From assembly GCF_900683735.1 (NCBI RefSeq), contig NZ_LR215979.1, forward strand, positions 3,472,001-3,536,000: 64,000 nucleotides of DNA. Reading direction: 5' to 3'. Positions 8,583-16,145 of this stretch are shown here, one piece after another. The position numbers and the translations under genes were made by a program. Under the pieces are notes generated by a model. It saw only the letters and a program-made list of their open reading frames with translations, had not been told where the DNA came from and ran no database searches. Origin of the DNA: Fusobacterium ulcerans ATCC 49185. Lineage in GTDB: Bacteria > Fusobacteriota > Fusobacteriia > Fusobacteriales > Fusobacteriaceae. Positions within the stretch are counted from its first letter, which is position 1. Each line of letters starts with the position of its first letter.

Positions 8583-9401
8583 ATGAAGGAGCTTTTTTCT
8601 ATTGGAGAGATGGCAAAACTTTTTAATATGAGAGTTGGAACATTGAGATATTATGATGAAATAGATATTCTTAAACCTGAAAAAAAAGATGAAGAAACAG
8701 GATATAGATACTATTCCACTAAGCAGTTTGAAAGATTAAATACAATAAAATATCTTAGAGCTTTAGGAATGCCTCTTGAGAAAATAGAATCTTTTTTTGA
8801 AAGCAAGGATGTTGAAAATCTTAAAAATATTCTTGAAAAACAGCAAAAAAATACAAGAGAAAAAATAAGAGAACTTCAATATATAGATAAAAAAATAGAA
8901 AACAGATTAAAACAGCTTTCAGATTCATTGAATACAGTATATGATAAGATAGAGGAAAAACATATACTTGAAAGAAAAATAATACTTCTGAGAAAAGAAA
9001 TCCCTATTGGGGATGACCTTGAATATTCCATCAGAGAACTGGAAAGATTTAACAATCTGGAACCTGCTATGTTTTTAGGAAAAGTAGGAGTATCAGTATC
9101 AGAATATGATTTAAAGCATAGAAGTTTTAAAAATTTTTCCAGTATTTTTGTCTTTATAGAAGAAGGAGATAATATAAGTGGAGAAAATATAAGTCTGAAA
9201 GAGAGCGACTATCTTACTATAAGATTTTCAGGAACCCATACTGAATCAGACAGGTATTATACAAAACTTTTGAAATATATGGAAAAAAGGGGATATAGCC
9301 TAAATGGAGATTCAATAGAGATAACTCTTATAGATTTAGGAATAACAAATGATATTTCAAAATTTGTCACAGAACTTCAAATACCAGTTAAAAAATCTTG
9401 A
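8583..9401 (+). CDS. MerR-family regulator with C-terminal effector-binding domain
   Basis: A 272-residue MerR-type regulator of the BmrR/Mta style. Residues 4-72 are the winged helix (FSIGEMAKLFNMRVGTLRYYDEIDILKP and GYRYYSTKQFERL). Residues about 75-125 form the dimer coiled coil. Residues about 130-270 look like a GyrI/AraC effector-binding domain, which binds drugs or other hydrophobic ligands in relatives. The ribosome binding site (gaggag) is good. It is monocistronic, with a strong terminator directly after it. The regulated promoter is not identifiable; DUF554 downstream is a candidate only by position. Confidence 0.88.
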   Translation: MKELFSIGEMAKLFNMRVGTLRYYDEIDILKPEKKDEETGYRYYSTKQFERLNTIKYLRALGMPLEKIESFFESKDVENLKNILEKQQKNTREKIRELQYIDKKIENRLKQLSDSLNTVYDKIEEKHILERKIILLRKEIPIGDDLEYSIRELERFNNLEPAMFLGKVGVSVSEYDLKHRSFKNFSSIFVFIEEGDNISGENISLKESDYLTIRFSGTHTESDRYYTKLLKYMEKRGYSLNGDSIEITLIDLGITNDISKFVTELQIPVKKS

Positions 9402-9430
9402 CTCTACAGTTACTGTAGGGTCTATTCTTT
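9400..9430 (+). terminator. Intrinsic terminator after the MerR gene
   Basis: A 10-bp stem gactctacag (9400-9409) / ctgtagggtc (9413-9422) with one G-U pair and a 3-nt loop, then tattctttttta. It overlaps the MerR stop codon by 2 nt. Confidence 0.8.
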
Positions 9431-9461
9431 TTTATATAAAAGAAACAGGGGGGAAATTAAC

Positions 9462-10139
9462 ATGATAGGAACAATTGTCAATACAATTACAATTATACTA
9501 GGAAGTTTGCTAGGGAGTTTATTTAAAAAGGGAATAAAACAGGAGTATCAAGGAGCTATGCTTACAGCTATGGGGCTTGCAGCAACAGCACTTGGAGCTA
9601 ATGCAGTAGTAAGTAATATGCCTAAAAGCACTTTTCCAGTTCTTTTTATTATCAGTTTAGCTATTGGAAGTCTTACAGGAACAGTTATAAATATAGATAA
9701 AAGATTTCAAAGTTTAATGGGAAAATATTCAAAATCAGGGTTAGGGCAAGGACTTTCTACAGCTATACTTTTTTTCTGTATAGGAACTCTTTCTATATTA
9801 GGACCAATAGAAGCAGCTTTGAATAAAAATTATACTTATCTTTTTACAAATGCTACTCTTGATTTTGTAACTTCGATGGTGCTTGCTTCTACTTATGGAG
9901 TAGGAATAGCTATTGCAGCAGCAGTTCTTTTTTGCTGGCAGGGTTCTATATACTTATTTGCTGGATTTCTTTCAGCATTTTTATCACCAGATCTTCTTAC
10001 AGAGATATCTATTATTGGAGGAATACTTATAGCAAGTTCAGGAATATCTATATTGGGAATAAAAGATTGTAAAACTATGAATATGCTTCCTTCACTTCTT
10101 GTTCCAGTAATATGGTTTCTCATAAGATCTTTTTTTTAG
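9462..10139 (+). CDS. DUF554-family membrane protein
   Basis: A 225-residue polytopic inner-membrane protein of the DUF554 (YdfK/YqgA) family. It opens with MIGTIVNTITIILGSLLGSLFKKG, the usual family start, followed by GLAATALGAN and a central FCIGTLSILGPIEAALN segment. Six or seven hydrophobic stretches are visible. The molecular function of the family is unknown; a transport role is often assumed. The ribosome binding site (gggggg-like) precedes the ATG by 7-8 nt. The gene follows the MerR terminator and precedes the Fic module. Confidence 0.88.
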   Translation: MIGTIVNTITIILGSLLGSLFKKGIKQEYQGAMLTAMGLAATALGANAVVSNMPKSTFPVLFIISLAIGSLTGTVINIDKRFQSLMGKYSKSGLGQGLSTAILFFCIGTLSILGPIEAALNKNYTYLFTNATLDFVTSMVLASTYGVGIAIAAAVLFCWQGSIYLFAGFLSAFLSPDLLTEISIIGGILIASSGISILGIKDCKTMNMLPSLLVPVIWFLIRSFF

Positions 10140-10255
10140 GAGGAAATCTTTGTAAAACCTTTATTTATAAGGGATAAAGAGAGTTCTTTTTAATGGCAAT
10201 GAACAGAAAAATATGGTATAATATATTATCAGATAAATTATATTCAGGAGGATCC

Positions 10256-10414
10256 ATGACTAGAGATGAAGCTGTAAAAGCTGTTGATTATATAGTAAAA
10301 ACAAATGAGCTTGAAGGAGCAGTTTATACAGAGGAAGAGAAAGCTGATTTTATGGCAGCAGCAGAAGGAAGAATTTCAGTGGAGGAACTTATAGAAAAAA
10401 TTATAAATGACTAA
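10256..10414 (+). CDS. VbhA-type antitoxin (Fic inhibitor)
   Basis: A small acidic protein of 52 residues when started at 10256, where aggagg (10246-10251) sits just upstream; an in-frame ATG at 10193 would give 73 residues. A TATAAT box at about 10216-10221 also favours the inner start. It carries the class I Fic-inhibitory motif [S/T]xxxE[G/N], read here as Thr16-Asn-Glu-Leu-Glu20-Gly21, in an N-terminal helix. The C-terminal half (YTEEEKADFMAAAEGRISVEEL) matches the VbhA family. The inhibitory Glu would block ATP in the Fic active site. It ends 12 nt before the fic gene, the standard antitoxin-toxin order. Confidence 0.82.
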   Translation: MTRDEAVKAVDYIVKTNELEGAVYTEEEKADFMAAAEGRISVEELIEKIIND

Positions 10415-10426
10415 AGAGGTATTTCT

Positions 10427-11017
10427 ATGGGTGATAAATATGTTTATCCAGGAACAAAGATTTTAGTAAATAAGCTGGGAATAGTAGACAGGAAACTCCT
10501 TGAGAAAAAGGAGAAGAATTTGTCTGGAGCCAGACTCCTTGAGCTCAGACTTAGAAATGATATTAAGAAAACCTTTGATTTCAATTACTTGAAAAAGCTC
10601 CATAAACATATTTTTCAGGATGTATACTCATGGGCTGGAACTGTAAGAGATGTAAATATTGCTAAAGGGAAGTCCTTATTCTGCCTTGTGGAACATATAG
10701 AAGCTTATGGAGAAACAGTCTTTAAAAAAATAAAGGATGCTGATTATTTTAAAAATATAACTGATAAGTCGGAACTTGCTTTAAAACTTGCTGAAACAAT
10801 GCTGGATATAAATGCTCTTCACCCTTTCAGAGATGGAAATGGAAGAACTCAAAGAGAATTTATAAGACAGCTGGCAGAGGAAAGAGGATATGAACTCATA
10901 TTTGATCACATTACTCAAAGAGGAATAGTTGAATTATCTGACTTAACTAGTGATCCAGATGTTTTGGCATTGAAGTTTGAAAAGGGAATGACGTTAATGA
11001 ATAAAGAGGAAGCCTGA
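10427..11017 (+). CDS. Fic/DOC-family AMP-transferase toxin
   Basis: A 196-residue Fic protein. The catalytic motif is intact: HPFRDGNGRTQR at residues 132-143, with catalytic His132. The preceding beta-hairpin region has the usual YSWAGTVRDVNI (residues 67-78). Fic proteins of this class transfer AMP to target proteins, DNA gyrase and topoisomerase IV in studied VbhT/FicT examples. The intact motif plus a separate class I antitoxin upstream means activity is probably held in check by the antitoxin. It is 12 nt downstream of the antitoxin. No secretion signal or BID domain is visible, so this looks like a stand-alone chromosomal TA pair and not an effector. Confidence 0.92.
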   Translation: MGDKYVYPGTKILVNKLGIVDRKLLEKKEKNLSGARLLELRLRNDIKKTFDFNYLKKLHKHIFQDVYSWAGTVRDVNIAKGKSLFCLVEHIEAYGETVFKKIKDADYFKNITDKSELALKLAETMLDINALHPFRDGNGRTQREFIRQLAEERGYELIFDHITQRGIVELSDLTSDPDVLALKFEKGMTLMNKEEA

Positions 11018-11054
11018 AAGTTGAACTATATTTCAACTTAAAGGTCTTCCTCTT
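11004..11054. terminator. Bidirectional terminator between fic and the aminotransferase
   Basis: A two-part hairpin: outer stem aagaggaag (11004-11012) / cttcctctt (11046-11054) and inner stem aagttgaa (11018-11025) / ttcaactt (11032-11039). It overlaps the last fic codons and lies just before the convergent aminotransferase stop. Confidence 0.7.
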
Positions 11055-11061
11055 ATTAATT

Positions 11062-12213
11062 TTATAGAGATATCATATTTTCCATTCTGTCAAAAGCTTC
11101 TTCTAGTTTTGATATTTCAAGAGTGCAGGCTATTCTTACAAATCCCTTTACTCCAAAAGGAGTACCATTTACAACTATTATATTGCATTTTTCTAAAAGA
11201 AAATCTGTAAATTCTTCAGAAGTCATTCCAGTTTTTTCAATATTTAGAAATAAATATATCCCTCCCTGTGCTTTGAAACAGTCAAGGAAAGGTATTTTCT
11301 TAACTCTGTCATAGCAGTAATCAACTCTTTCCTTAAATATAGGGACAAGTTTCTTTTTTTGCTTATCAAAATCTTTAAGGGCATGAAGGGCACATCTTTG
11401 AGATACAGCAGGTGCACTGTAAATGATAGATTCATTTATATAGTTGATACAGTTTATAAGTTCAGGAACCTGAGATATAACATATCCAATTCTCCATCCA
11501 GTCATAGCAAAATTTTTAGAAAAACTGCATACAGATATAGTTCTTTCTTTCATTCCATCCAAAGTAATAATAGGAGTAAAAGTTTCCTCATATGAATAGA
11601 AATCATAGACATCATCTGCTACAACTAAAAGATCATATTTTTCAGCAATCTCTTTGATAATATTCATACTTTCCAGAGTATAGCATACTCCAGTAGGATT
11701 AGAAGGTGAATTTATCACTATACATTTTGTTTTTGATGTTACAGCTTTTTCTAAGTCCTCTTTTATTATCTGAAAATTATTTTCAAGTTTTGTTTCTACA
11801 ATTACAGGAACTCCATCAGATAATTTTATCTGGTCTGCATATACTGGAAAAAAAGGTGCAAGAAGTATTGCCTCTTCTCCTTTGTTGAGAATACTTTTAA
11901 ATATAAGATAAAGAGCATGGCAAGCTCCAGTAGTTATCATGACATCTTTAGGATTGAAGTTATAGTTTTTAAAATTTTCTTTATGATATTTACATATTTC
12001 TTCTCTTAGTTCAAGATAACCATATGAGTCAGTATAGTGAGTATGCCCATTTTTAGCATCAGCCATAGCCATTTCAATCAGATATTCATCAGTGTCAATA
12101 TCCAAATCTCCTATCCCTAGATTAATAAGAGGAAGAGAACAAGTTTCTGATCCCTTTTTATTTCCCATAGAGTAATTTCTTTCTTTAAACTTATCTGCAA
12201 TAAAGCTTTTCAT
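11062..12213 (-). CDS. PLP-dependent class I/II aminotransferase
   Basis: A 383-residue fold-type I aminotransferase, cytoplasmic, using pyridoxal phosphate. Visible motifs are NLGIGDLDIDTDEYLIEM near the start, HYTDSYGYLELREEI, the SPSNPTG cofactor segment, VADDVYDFYSYEE, and SFSKNFAMTGWRIGYV with the Schiff-base lysine near residue 231. C-terminal FVRIACTLE holds the carboxylate-binding Arg. It resembles aspartate/aromatic or alanine-type enzymes; substrate is not decidable from sequence. Last gene of a minus-strand operon with the dehydrogenase (13-nt gap) and amino-acid-binding lipoprotein, so a role in breakdown or reshaping of an imported amino acid is likely. Confidence 0.9.
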   Translation of the reverse strand: MKSFIADKFKERNYSMGNKKGSETCSLPLINLGIGDLDIDTDEYLIEMAMADAKNGHTHYTDSYGYLELREEICKYHKENFKNYNFNPKDVMITTGACHALYLIFKSILNKGEEAILLAPFFPVYADQIKLSDGVPVIVETKLENNFQIIKEDLEKAVTSKTKCIVINSPSNPTGVCYTLESMNIIKEIAEKYDLLVVADDVYDFYSYEETFTPIITLDGMKERTISVCSFSKNFAMTGWRIGYVISQVPELINCINYINESIIYSAPAVSQRCALHALKDFDKQKKKLVPIFKERVDYCYDRVKKIPFLDCFKAQGGIYLFLNIEKTGMTSEEFTDFLLEKCNIIVVNGTPFGVKGFVRIACTLEISKLEEAFDRMENMISL

Positions 12214-12225
12214 TTGTATTTCCCC

Positions 12226-13287
12226 CTATAATGCAAAAAGTGTTTCTTTTAAATTTTCTTTATTTATATTAAATTCCATATCTATTATATCAGGACCTGC
12301 AAGAATAGCCCAAAGGATTTTATCTTCCATCTCTTCAAACTCCTCTTTTTTTACTACTTCTGATAATTTTGTTGGAAAAACCATTTTTTTATAAAATGGA
12401 AGAAGCTCTTTATATTCCTCTTTTTTTCCTTCAAGAAGGAGTTGTACAAGTATGCCAAATGCCACCACTTCTCCATGAAGATGTTCTTTTTCCAGTGAAG
12501 GAAGCAAAGTAAGACCATAAAAAACAGAATGAGCAATAGCTCCATTGAGAAATTCATCAACTAGATTGGAAACCATTCCAGTATTTACTATAATGGAGAG
12601 AACCACTTTCTTGAATTCATCATTGATATTCTCAGCAAAGTAAGCAGAAATTCCATTTTTAAGTATTACAGAACTGCAGAGATGACTTATCTCTTTTCCC
12701 AGAGAATTTGGATAACTTATATTTCCATTATTTTTTTTAGAAACATATTCATGTTTCATTCTCACTTCATAAAATTTAGCAAGAGTATCTCCCATACCTG
12801 CCCATATATATTTATCAGGAGCGGATTTAATAGTTTCTAAATCTATAAAAGTTTTTTTGGGTGGAGCAGGGAAATTAAAGAATTCCTTAAAGCTTCCATC
12901 ATTATTATATACAACTGATAAAGCAGATGCAGCTGAACAGGTAGAAGCAATAGTAGGGATAGAAAATATTTCTATCCCCAATTTAAATGCCGCTATCTTA
13001 GCTGTATCTATGGCTTTTCCTCCTCCAATTCCAAGGAGAATATCAAATTTTTTATTCAATGTATTGTTTAATATTTTTTCAACATTTTCATATGAGCATT
13101 CTCCATGGTACATTTCAATAGAATACTCTTTACCTGAAAGCATAGAAAGAAGCTTATCTTTTATACTGTCAAAAGATTTTTCTCCTCCAATGATAAGTAT
13201 ATTGTTGTATGGAGCAATCTCTTTTTTCAGATGTTCCCATATGTTTTTGTCTATAAAGTAAGAAGTGAATGAAAAATTTTCAAACAT
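12226..13287 (-). CDS. Iron-containing alcohol dehydrogenase family (glycerol-dehydrogenase-like)
   Basis: A 353-residue group III dehydrogenase. The start at 13287 is chosen because ggagg lies 7 nt upstream; an upstream in-frame ATG at 13311 lacks one. The NAD(P)-binding glycine motif GIGGGKAIDTAK sits in the N-terminal half, followed by SIPTIASTCSAAS. The metal ligands are plausible: an Asp in the WAGMGDTLAKFYE helix and His residues in GAIAHSVFYGL and LHGEVVAFG. The enzyme would interconvert an alcohol and a ketone or aldehyde. It lies between the amino-acid-binding lipoprotein and the aminotransferase genes, so a keto acid or derived carbonyl compound is a reasonable substrate class, but that is inference. 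Confidence 0.88.
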   Translation of the reverse strand: MFENFSFTSYFIDKNIWEHLKKEIAPYNNILIIGGEKSFDSIKDKLLSMLSGKEYSIEMYHGECSYENVEKILNNTLNKKFDILLGIGGGKAIDTAKIAAFKLGIEIFSIPTIASTCSAASALSVVYNNDGSFKEFFNFPAPPKKTFIDLETIKSAPDKYIWAGMGDTLAKFYEVRMKHEYVSKKNNGNISYPNSLGKEISHLCSSVILKNGISAYFAENINDEFKKVVLSIIVNTGMVSNLVDEFLNGAIAHSVFYGLTLLPSLEKEHLHGEVVAFGILVQLLLEGKKEEYKELLPFYKKMVFPTKLSEVVKKEEFEEMEDKILWAILAGPDIIDMEFNINKENLKETLFAL

Positions 13288-13300
13288 AGTTATGCCTCCA

Positions 13301-14041
13301 TTACACACCATATTTTTCTCTTAATTTTTGAATAGTGCCATCATCAATAAGTTCTTGAAGAGCTTTATTGAATTTTTCCATAAGTTCTGTGTCATCTTTA
13401 TTAAAAGCAATAGCTTTAGGTTCTCCTTCAAGAGCTCCTACAAACATAAGCTCAGGATTGTTTTCTACAAATTTTACAGCAACACTTTCATCAAGTACAA
13501 TACCATCTATCTTACCACTTTTTAAAGCAACAAGAGCACCAGTATTAGATGAGAAAGGAGTTACAGTGGCACCTTTTATTTTTCTTGCAGCAGCTTCTTT
13601 TGTAGTCCCAAGTTCAGCACCATAGTTTTTATTTTCCAAATCCTCTAGCCCGTTGATAGGTTTGCTTTTGTTAGCTATAAAAGCTACATTAGAAGAAAGA
13701 TAAGGAATTGAGAAATTAACAGCTTTTGCTCTTTCAGGAGTGATGCTCATTCCAGCTATTACAGCATCCATTTTCTTTGTTTGAAGTGCAGGAATAAGTC
13801 CATCAAAGTTTGTATTAGACCATTTATACTGAATATCTAATTTTTGAGCTATAGCAGCTATAATATCAGCATCAAGTCCACATACTTTACCATCTTCCAG
13901 ATATTCAAAAGGTGGATATTCAGCATTAGTTCCTATTACATAGACTTTGTCAGTTTTGGCTTGTCCACCCTTAGAAGTTCCACAAGCAGCAGCCAGTACC
14001 AATAATACAGATAACATAAATAATTTAAAAAGTTTTTTCAT
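13301..14041 (-). CDS. Amino-acid ABC transporter substrate-binding lipoprotein
   Basis: A 246-residue family 3 solute-binding protein. The start at 14041 is set by ggaggg 7 nt upstream. It has a lipoprotein signal with lipobox Leu-Ala-Ala-Ala-Cys20, so it is anchored on the outer face of the inner membrane. The mature part reads YVIGTNAEYPPFEYLEDG, then GLDADIIAAIAQKL, a DGLIPALQTKKMDAVIAGMSIT segment and a C-terminal LIDDGTIQKLREKYG, all typical of polar-amino-acid binders (Arg/His/Gln/cystine class). No permease or ATPase gene accompanies it here, so it must work with components encoded elsewhere. First gene of the operon, preceded by a 258-nt leader with an attenuator. Confidence 0.92.
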   Translation of the reverse strand: MKKLFKLFMLSVLLVLAAACGTSKGGQAKTDKVYVIGTNAEYPPFEYLEDGKVCGLDADIIAAIAQKLDIQYKWSNTNFDGLIPALQTKKMDAVIAGMSITPERAKAVNFSIPYLSSNVAFIANKSKPINGLEDLENKNYGAELGTTKEAAARKIKGATVTPFSSNTGALVALKSGKIDGIVLDESVAVKFVENNPELMFVGALEGEPKAIAFNKDDTELMEKFNKALQELIDDGTIQKLREKYGV

Positions 14042-14070
14042 AAATTTTCCCTCCATGTCTTATTAAGATT

Positions 14071-14114
14071 TAAAATTAAAAAAAGTACTGATCCCTAAAA
14101 AGAATCAGTACTTT
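14071..14114 (-). terminator. Leader terminator (attenuator) before the amino-acid-binding-protein operon
   Basis: A perfect 11-bp stem atcagtacttt/aaagtactgat (plus-strand positions 14104-14114 and 14082-14092) with an 11-nt loop, followed in the minus direction by a run of seven or eight T. It lies between the operon's promoter (14307-14335) and its first gene, so it can cut off transcription before the coding region. A terminator in this position implies a control mechanism. Confidence 0.8.
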
Positions 14115-14195
14115 AATAAACGAACCCATAAAATATACTCAGGGAAAACTTTTCCCATCTTTGAAAAATATATTTATATTATGAATAATGCCATA

Positions 14196-14270
14196 TTAAA
14201 GAATCCTTTTATATAGGAATATGTTGAAAATATTTAATTGTGGCATACTCCTTAGATTCTTAAATAACAT
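14196..14270 (-). CDS. Putative leader peptide (24 codons) upstream of the attenuator
   Basis: A short frame beginning with ATG at 14270, with ggag (14277-14280) 6 nt upstream, and ending in TAA at 14196-14198. The peptide has 24 residues, with five Leu, three Phe, three Ile and a Tyr, and includes an Ile-Phe-Asn-Ile-Phe-Leu-Tyr run near the end. It lies about 30 nt after the predicted transcription start and before the terminator. Two inverted-repeat pairs compete around it: aagaatc within codons 4-6 can pair with gattctt at its end or in the terminator, and atgcca in codons 9-10 can pair with tggcat just past its stop. The layout fits ribosome-mediated attenuation, but this is inference. 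Confidence 0.5.
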   Translation of the reverse strand: MLFKNLRSMPQLNIFNIFLYKRIL

Positions 14271-14306
14271 TTTTTTCTCCTTTTGATAATTTTATTTATT
14301 GAAGTG

Positions 14307-14335
14307 ATTATATAACTTGAAAAGGATATTGTCAA
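14307..14335 (-). promoter_or_regulatory. Promoter of the amino-acid-binding / dehydrogenase / aminotransferase operon
   Basis: Minus strand TTGACA (14330-14335), a 17-nt spacer and TATAAT (14307-14312): a perfect sigma-70-type match. Transcription should start near 14300, giving a 258-nt leader. Confidence 0.85.
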
Positions 14336-14555
14336 TATATTTTTTAAAAAATATTTTTCATAAAAAAATAAATAGAGAAAAAAGTTTTGCAGAAAGAGTG
14401 AGGATTCATATGGGCTTTAAATGTCTAATTGTATATTATTTTTAATCTTAAATTCAGGAGAAGAGATAAAGTTCTTGTAAAAAAATGAAAAATCACGTAG
14501 TATAGTTATATCGAACAAATATAAGATAGAGAGAAACTTAAAATTAATATATTCA

Positions 14556-14584
14556 TTGAAATAAATAAGAAAATGTGATACGAT
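14556..14584 (+). promoter_or_regulatory. Promoter of the peptide/nickel-class ABC operon
   Basis: TTGAAA (14556-14561), a 17-nt spacer and TACGAT (14579-14584), about 66 nt before the start codon. The remaining intergenic DNA from 14336 to 14555 is AT-rich and shows no gene or structure I can support. Confidence 0.55.
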
Positions 14585-14650
14585 AAATCAGCTTTAATAT
14601 TATTAATGATGTATTATGAAACACATTTTTTAATGGATTAGGGAGGAAAA

Positions 14651-16144
14651 ATGCATTTGAAAGGTAGAAATAAAAAACTGATAGTAGCAGCACTATTGGG
14701 ACTAACTCTTTTAGGATGTGGAAAAGAGGAAAAAGCTCCTGAAAAAAAAGTGGTGAGAACTATAACTAGTATGGATATAGATAGTCTAAACCCTTATAAA
14801 CTTGTATCAAGTGGTTCAGAAGAGATAATGATGAATGTTTTTGAAGGACTTGTAATGCCAACTATTGATGGAGGACTTTACCCAGCAGTAGCAAAGGAAT
14901 ATAAGATATCAGAAGATGGACTGACATATACTTTTGAAATAAGAGAGGGAATCAAATTTCACAATGGAAATCCTCTGGATGTAAAAGATGTAGAATTTTC
15001 TTTGAGAAAAATGTCAGGAAGAGAGGGAGATACTCCTGCTCAAGCTATGTTCTCAAATATAGATGATATAAAAATAACTGGAGAAAATAAAGTAACAATA
15101 ACTCTCAAAGTTCCAGATTCAGCTTTTATCTATTATATGACAGAGGGGATAGTTCCAGATGAAAATGGAGCTTCTTTGGATAAAGAAGCAATAGGAACAG
15201 GACCTTTTAAAGTATCTGGGTATGATAGAGAACAAAAAATAACTCTGACAAAGAATGATGATTACTGGGGAGAAAAAGCTAAAATAGATGAAGTTGAAAT
15301 CTTTGTAACTCCAAATGCTGAAACGGCTTTTCTTAAACTTTTATCTGGAGAGATAGATATTCTACCTCGTGTAGATTCAAAGAGATTAAATGAACTTAAA
15401 AATTTTAAAACAATATCAGGAGCTCAAAATACAGTTCAATTATTTGCCCTTAATAATAAATTTGAACCCTTCAGCCATAAAGAAGTGAGAGAAGCTATTA
15501 ATTTGGCAGTGGATAAAGATGGAATAATCAAAAATGTAATGGGTGGATATGGAATAAAACTTGAAACAAATATGAGTCCAGTGATGAAAAAATATAGCAT
15601 AGAAAATATTGGTGAAAAAAGAGATGTTGAAAAAGCAAAAGAACTTTTAAAAAATGCTGGATATGAAAATCTTAAATTTACAGTAAAAGTTCCAAGCAAC
15701 TATGCTATGCATGTATCAACTGCTCAAGTAATAGCTGAACAGCTTAAAGAAGCAGGAATTACAATGGATATAGAAACTGTAGAATGGGCAACTTGGCTGT
15801 CAGATGTTTACAGTGGAAGAAAATATGAAGCAACTATAGTAGGACTTACAGGGAAACTTGATCCAGATTCAATTTTAAAGAGATATGTTTCAAGTTATCC
15901 TAGAAATTTCTTCAACTATGAAAATCCAAAATATGATAAACTTATTGCAGATGCAAAAATAACATCTGATGAGAATAAAAGGATTGAATATTATAAAGAA
16001 GCTCAAAGAATATTGAGAGATGAAAATGTAGCAGTTTTCATAATGGACCCAGAACTTATAACAGCTGTAAATAAAAATATAAATGGATATGTGTTCTATC
16101 CACTCTCATTTACGAACTTCGCAAAAATTAGTATTGGAGATTAA
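14651..16144 (+). CDS. ABC transporter substrate-binding lipoprotein (peptide/nickel family 5)
   Basis: A 497-residue family 5 solute-binding protein (DppA/OppA/NikA class). It has a lipoprotein signal with Leu-Leu-Gly-Cys23 and anchors on the outer face of the inner membrane. Family features are DIDSLNPYKL after the signal, YEGLVMPT-like EGLVMPTIDGGLYPAVAKEYKIS, the YTFEIREGIKFHNG block, TGPFKVSGYDREQKITLTKNDDYWG and a C-terminal YYKEAQRIL. It starts an operon with two permeases and two ATPases. The ligand may be a peptide, nickel or a metallophore complex; the short ATPases downstream lean slightly towards the nickel/metallophore side. A ggagg site precedes the ATG. Confidence 0.92.
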   Translation: MHLKGRNKKLIVAALLGLTLLGCGKEEKAPEKKVVRTITSMDIDSLNPYKLVSSGSEEIMMNVFEGLVMPTIDGGLYPAVAKEYKISEDGLTYTFEIREGIKFHNGNPLDVKDVEFSLRKMSGREGDTPAQAMFSNIDDIKITGENKVTITLKVPDSAFIYYMTEGIVPDENGASLDKEAIGTGPFKVSGYDREQKITLTKNDDYWGEKAKIDEVEIFVTPNAETAFLKLLSGEIDILPRVDSKRLNELKNFKTISGAQNTVQLFALNNKFEPFSHKEVREAINLAVDKDGIIKNVMGGYGIKLETNMSPVMKKYSIENIGEKRDVEKAKELLKNAGYENLKFTVKVPSNYAMHVSTAQVIAEQLKEAGITMDIETVEWATWLSDVYSGRKYEATIVGLTGKLDPDSILKRYVSSYPRNFFNYENPKYDKLIADAKITSDENKRIEYYKEAQRILRDENVAVFIMDPELITAVNKNINGYVFYPLSFTNFAKISIGD

Positions 16145-16145
16145 G

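Noticed and set aside
10193-10255. Longer N-terminus for the Fic antitoxin
   Set aside because: Kept only as an alternative: the inner ATG at 10256 has the aggagg site and a TATAAT box lies inside the longer version.
14042-14300. T-box, lysine, glycine or SAM riboswitch in the leader of the amino-acid-binding operon
   Set aside because: I looked for the T-box AGGGTGG core and the riboswitch core sequences and did not find them; only the leader peptide and terminator are supported.
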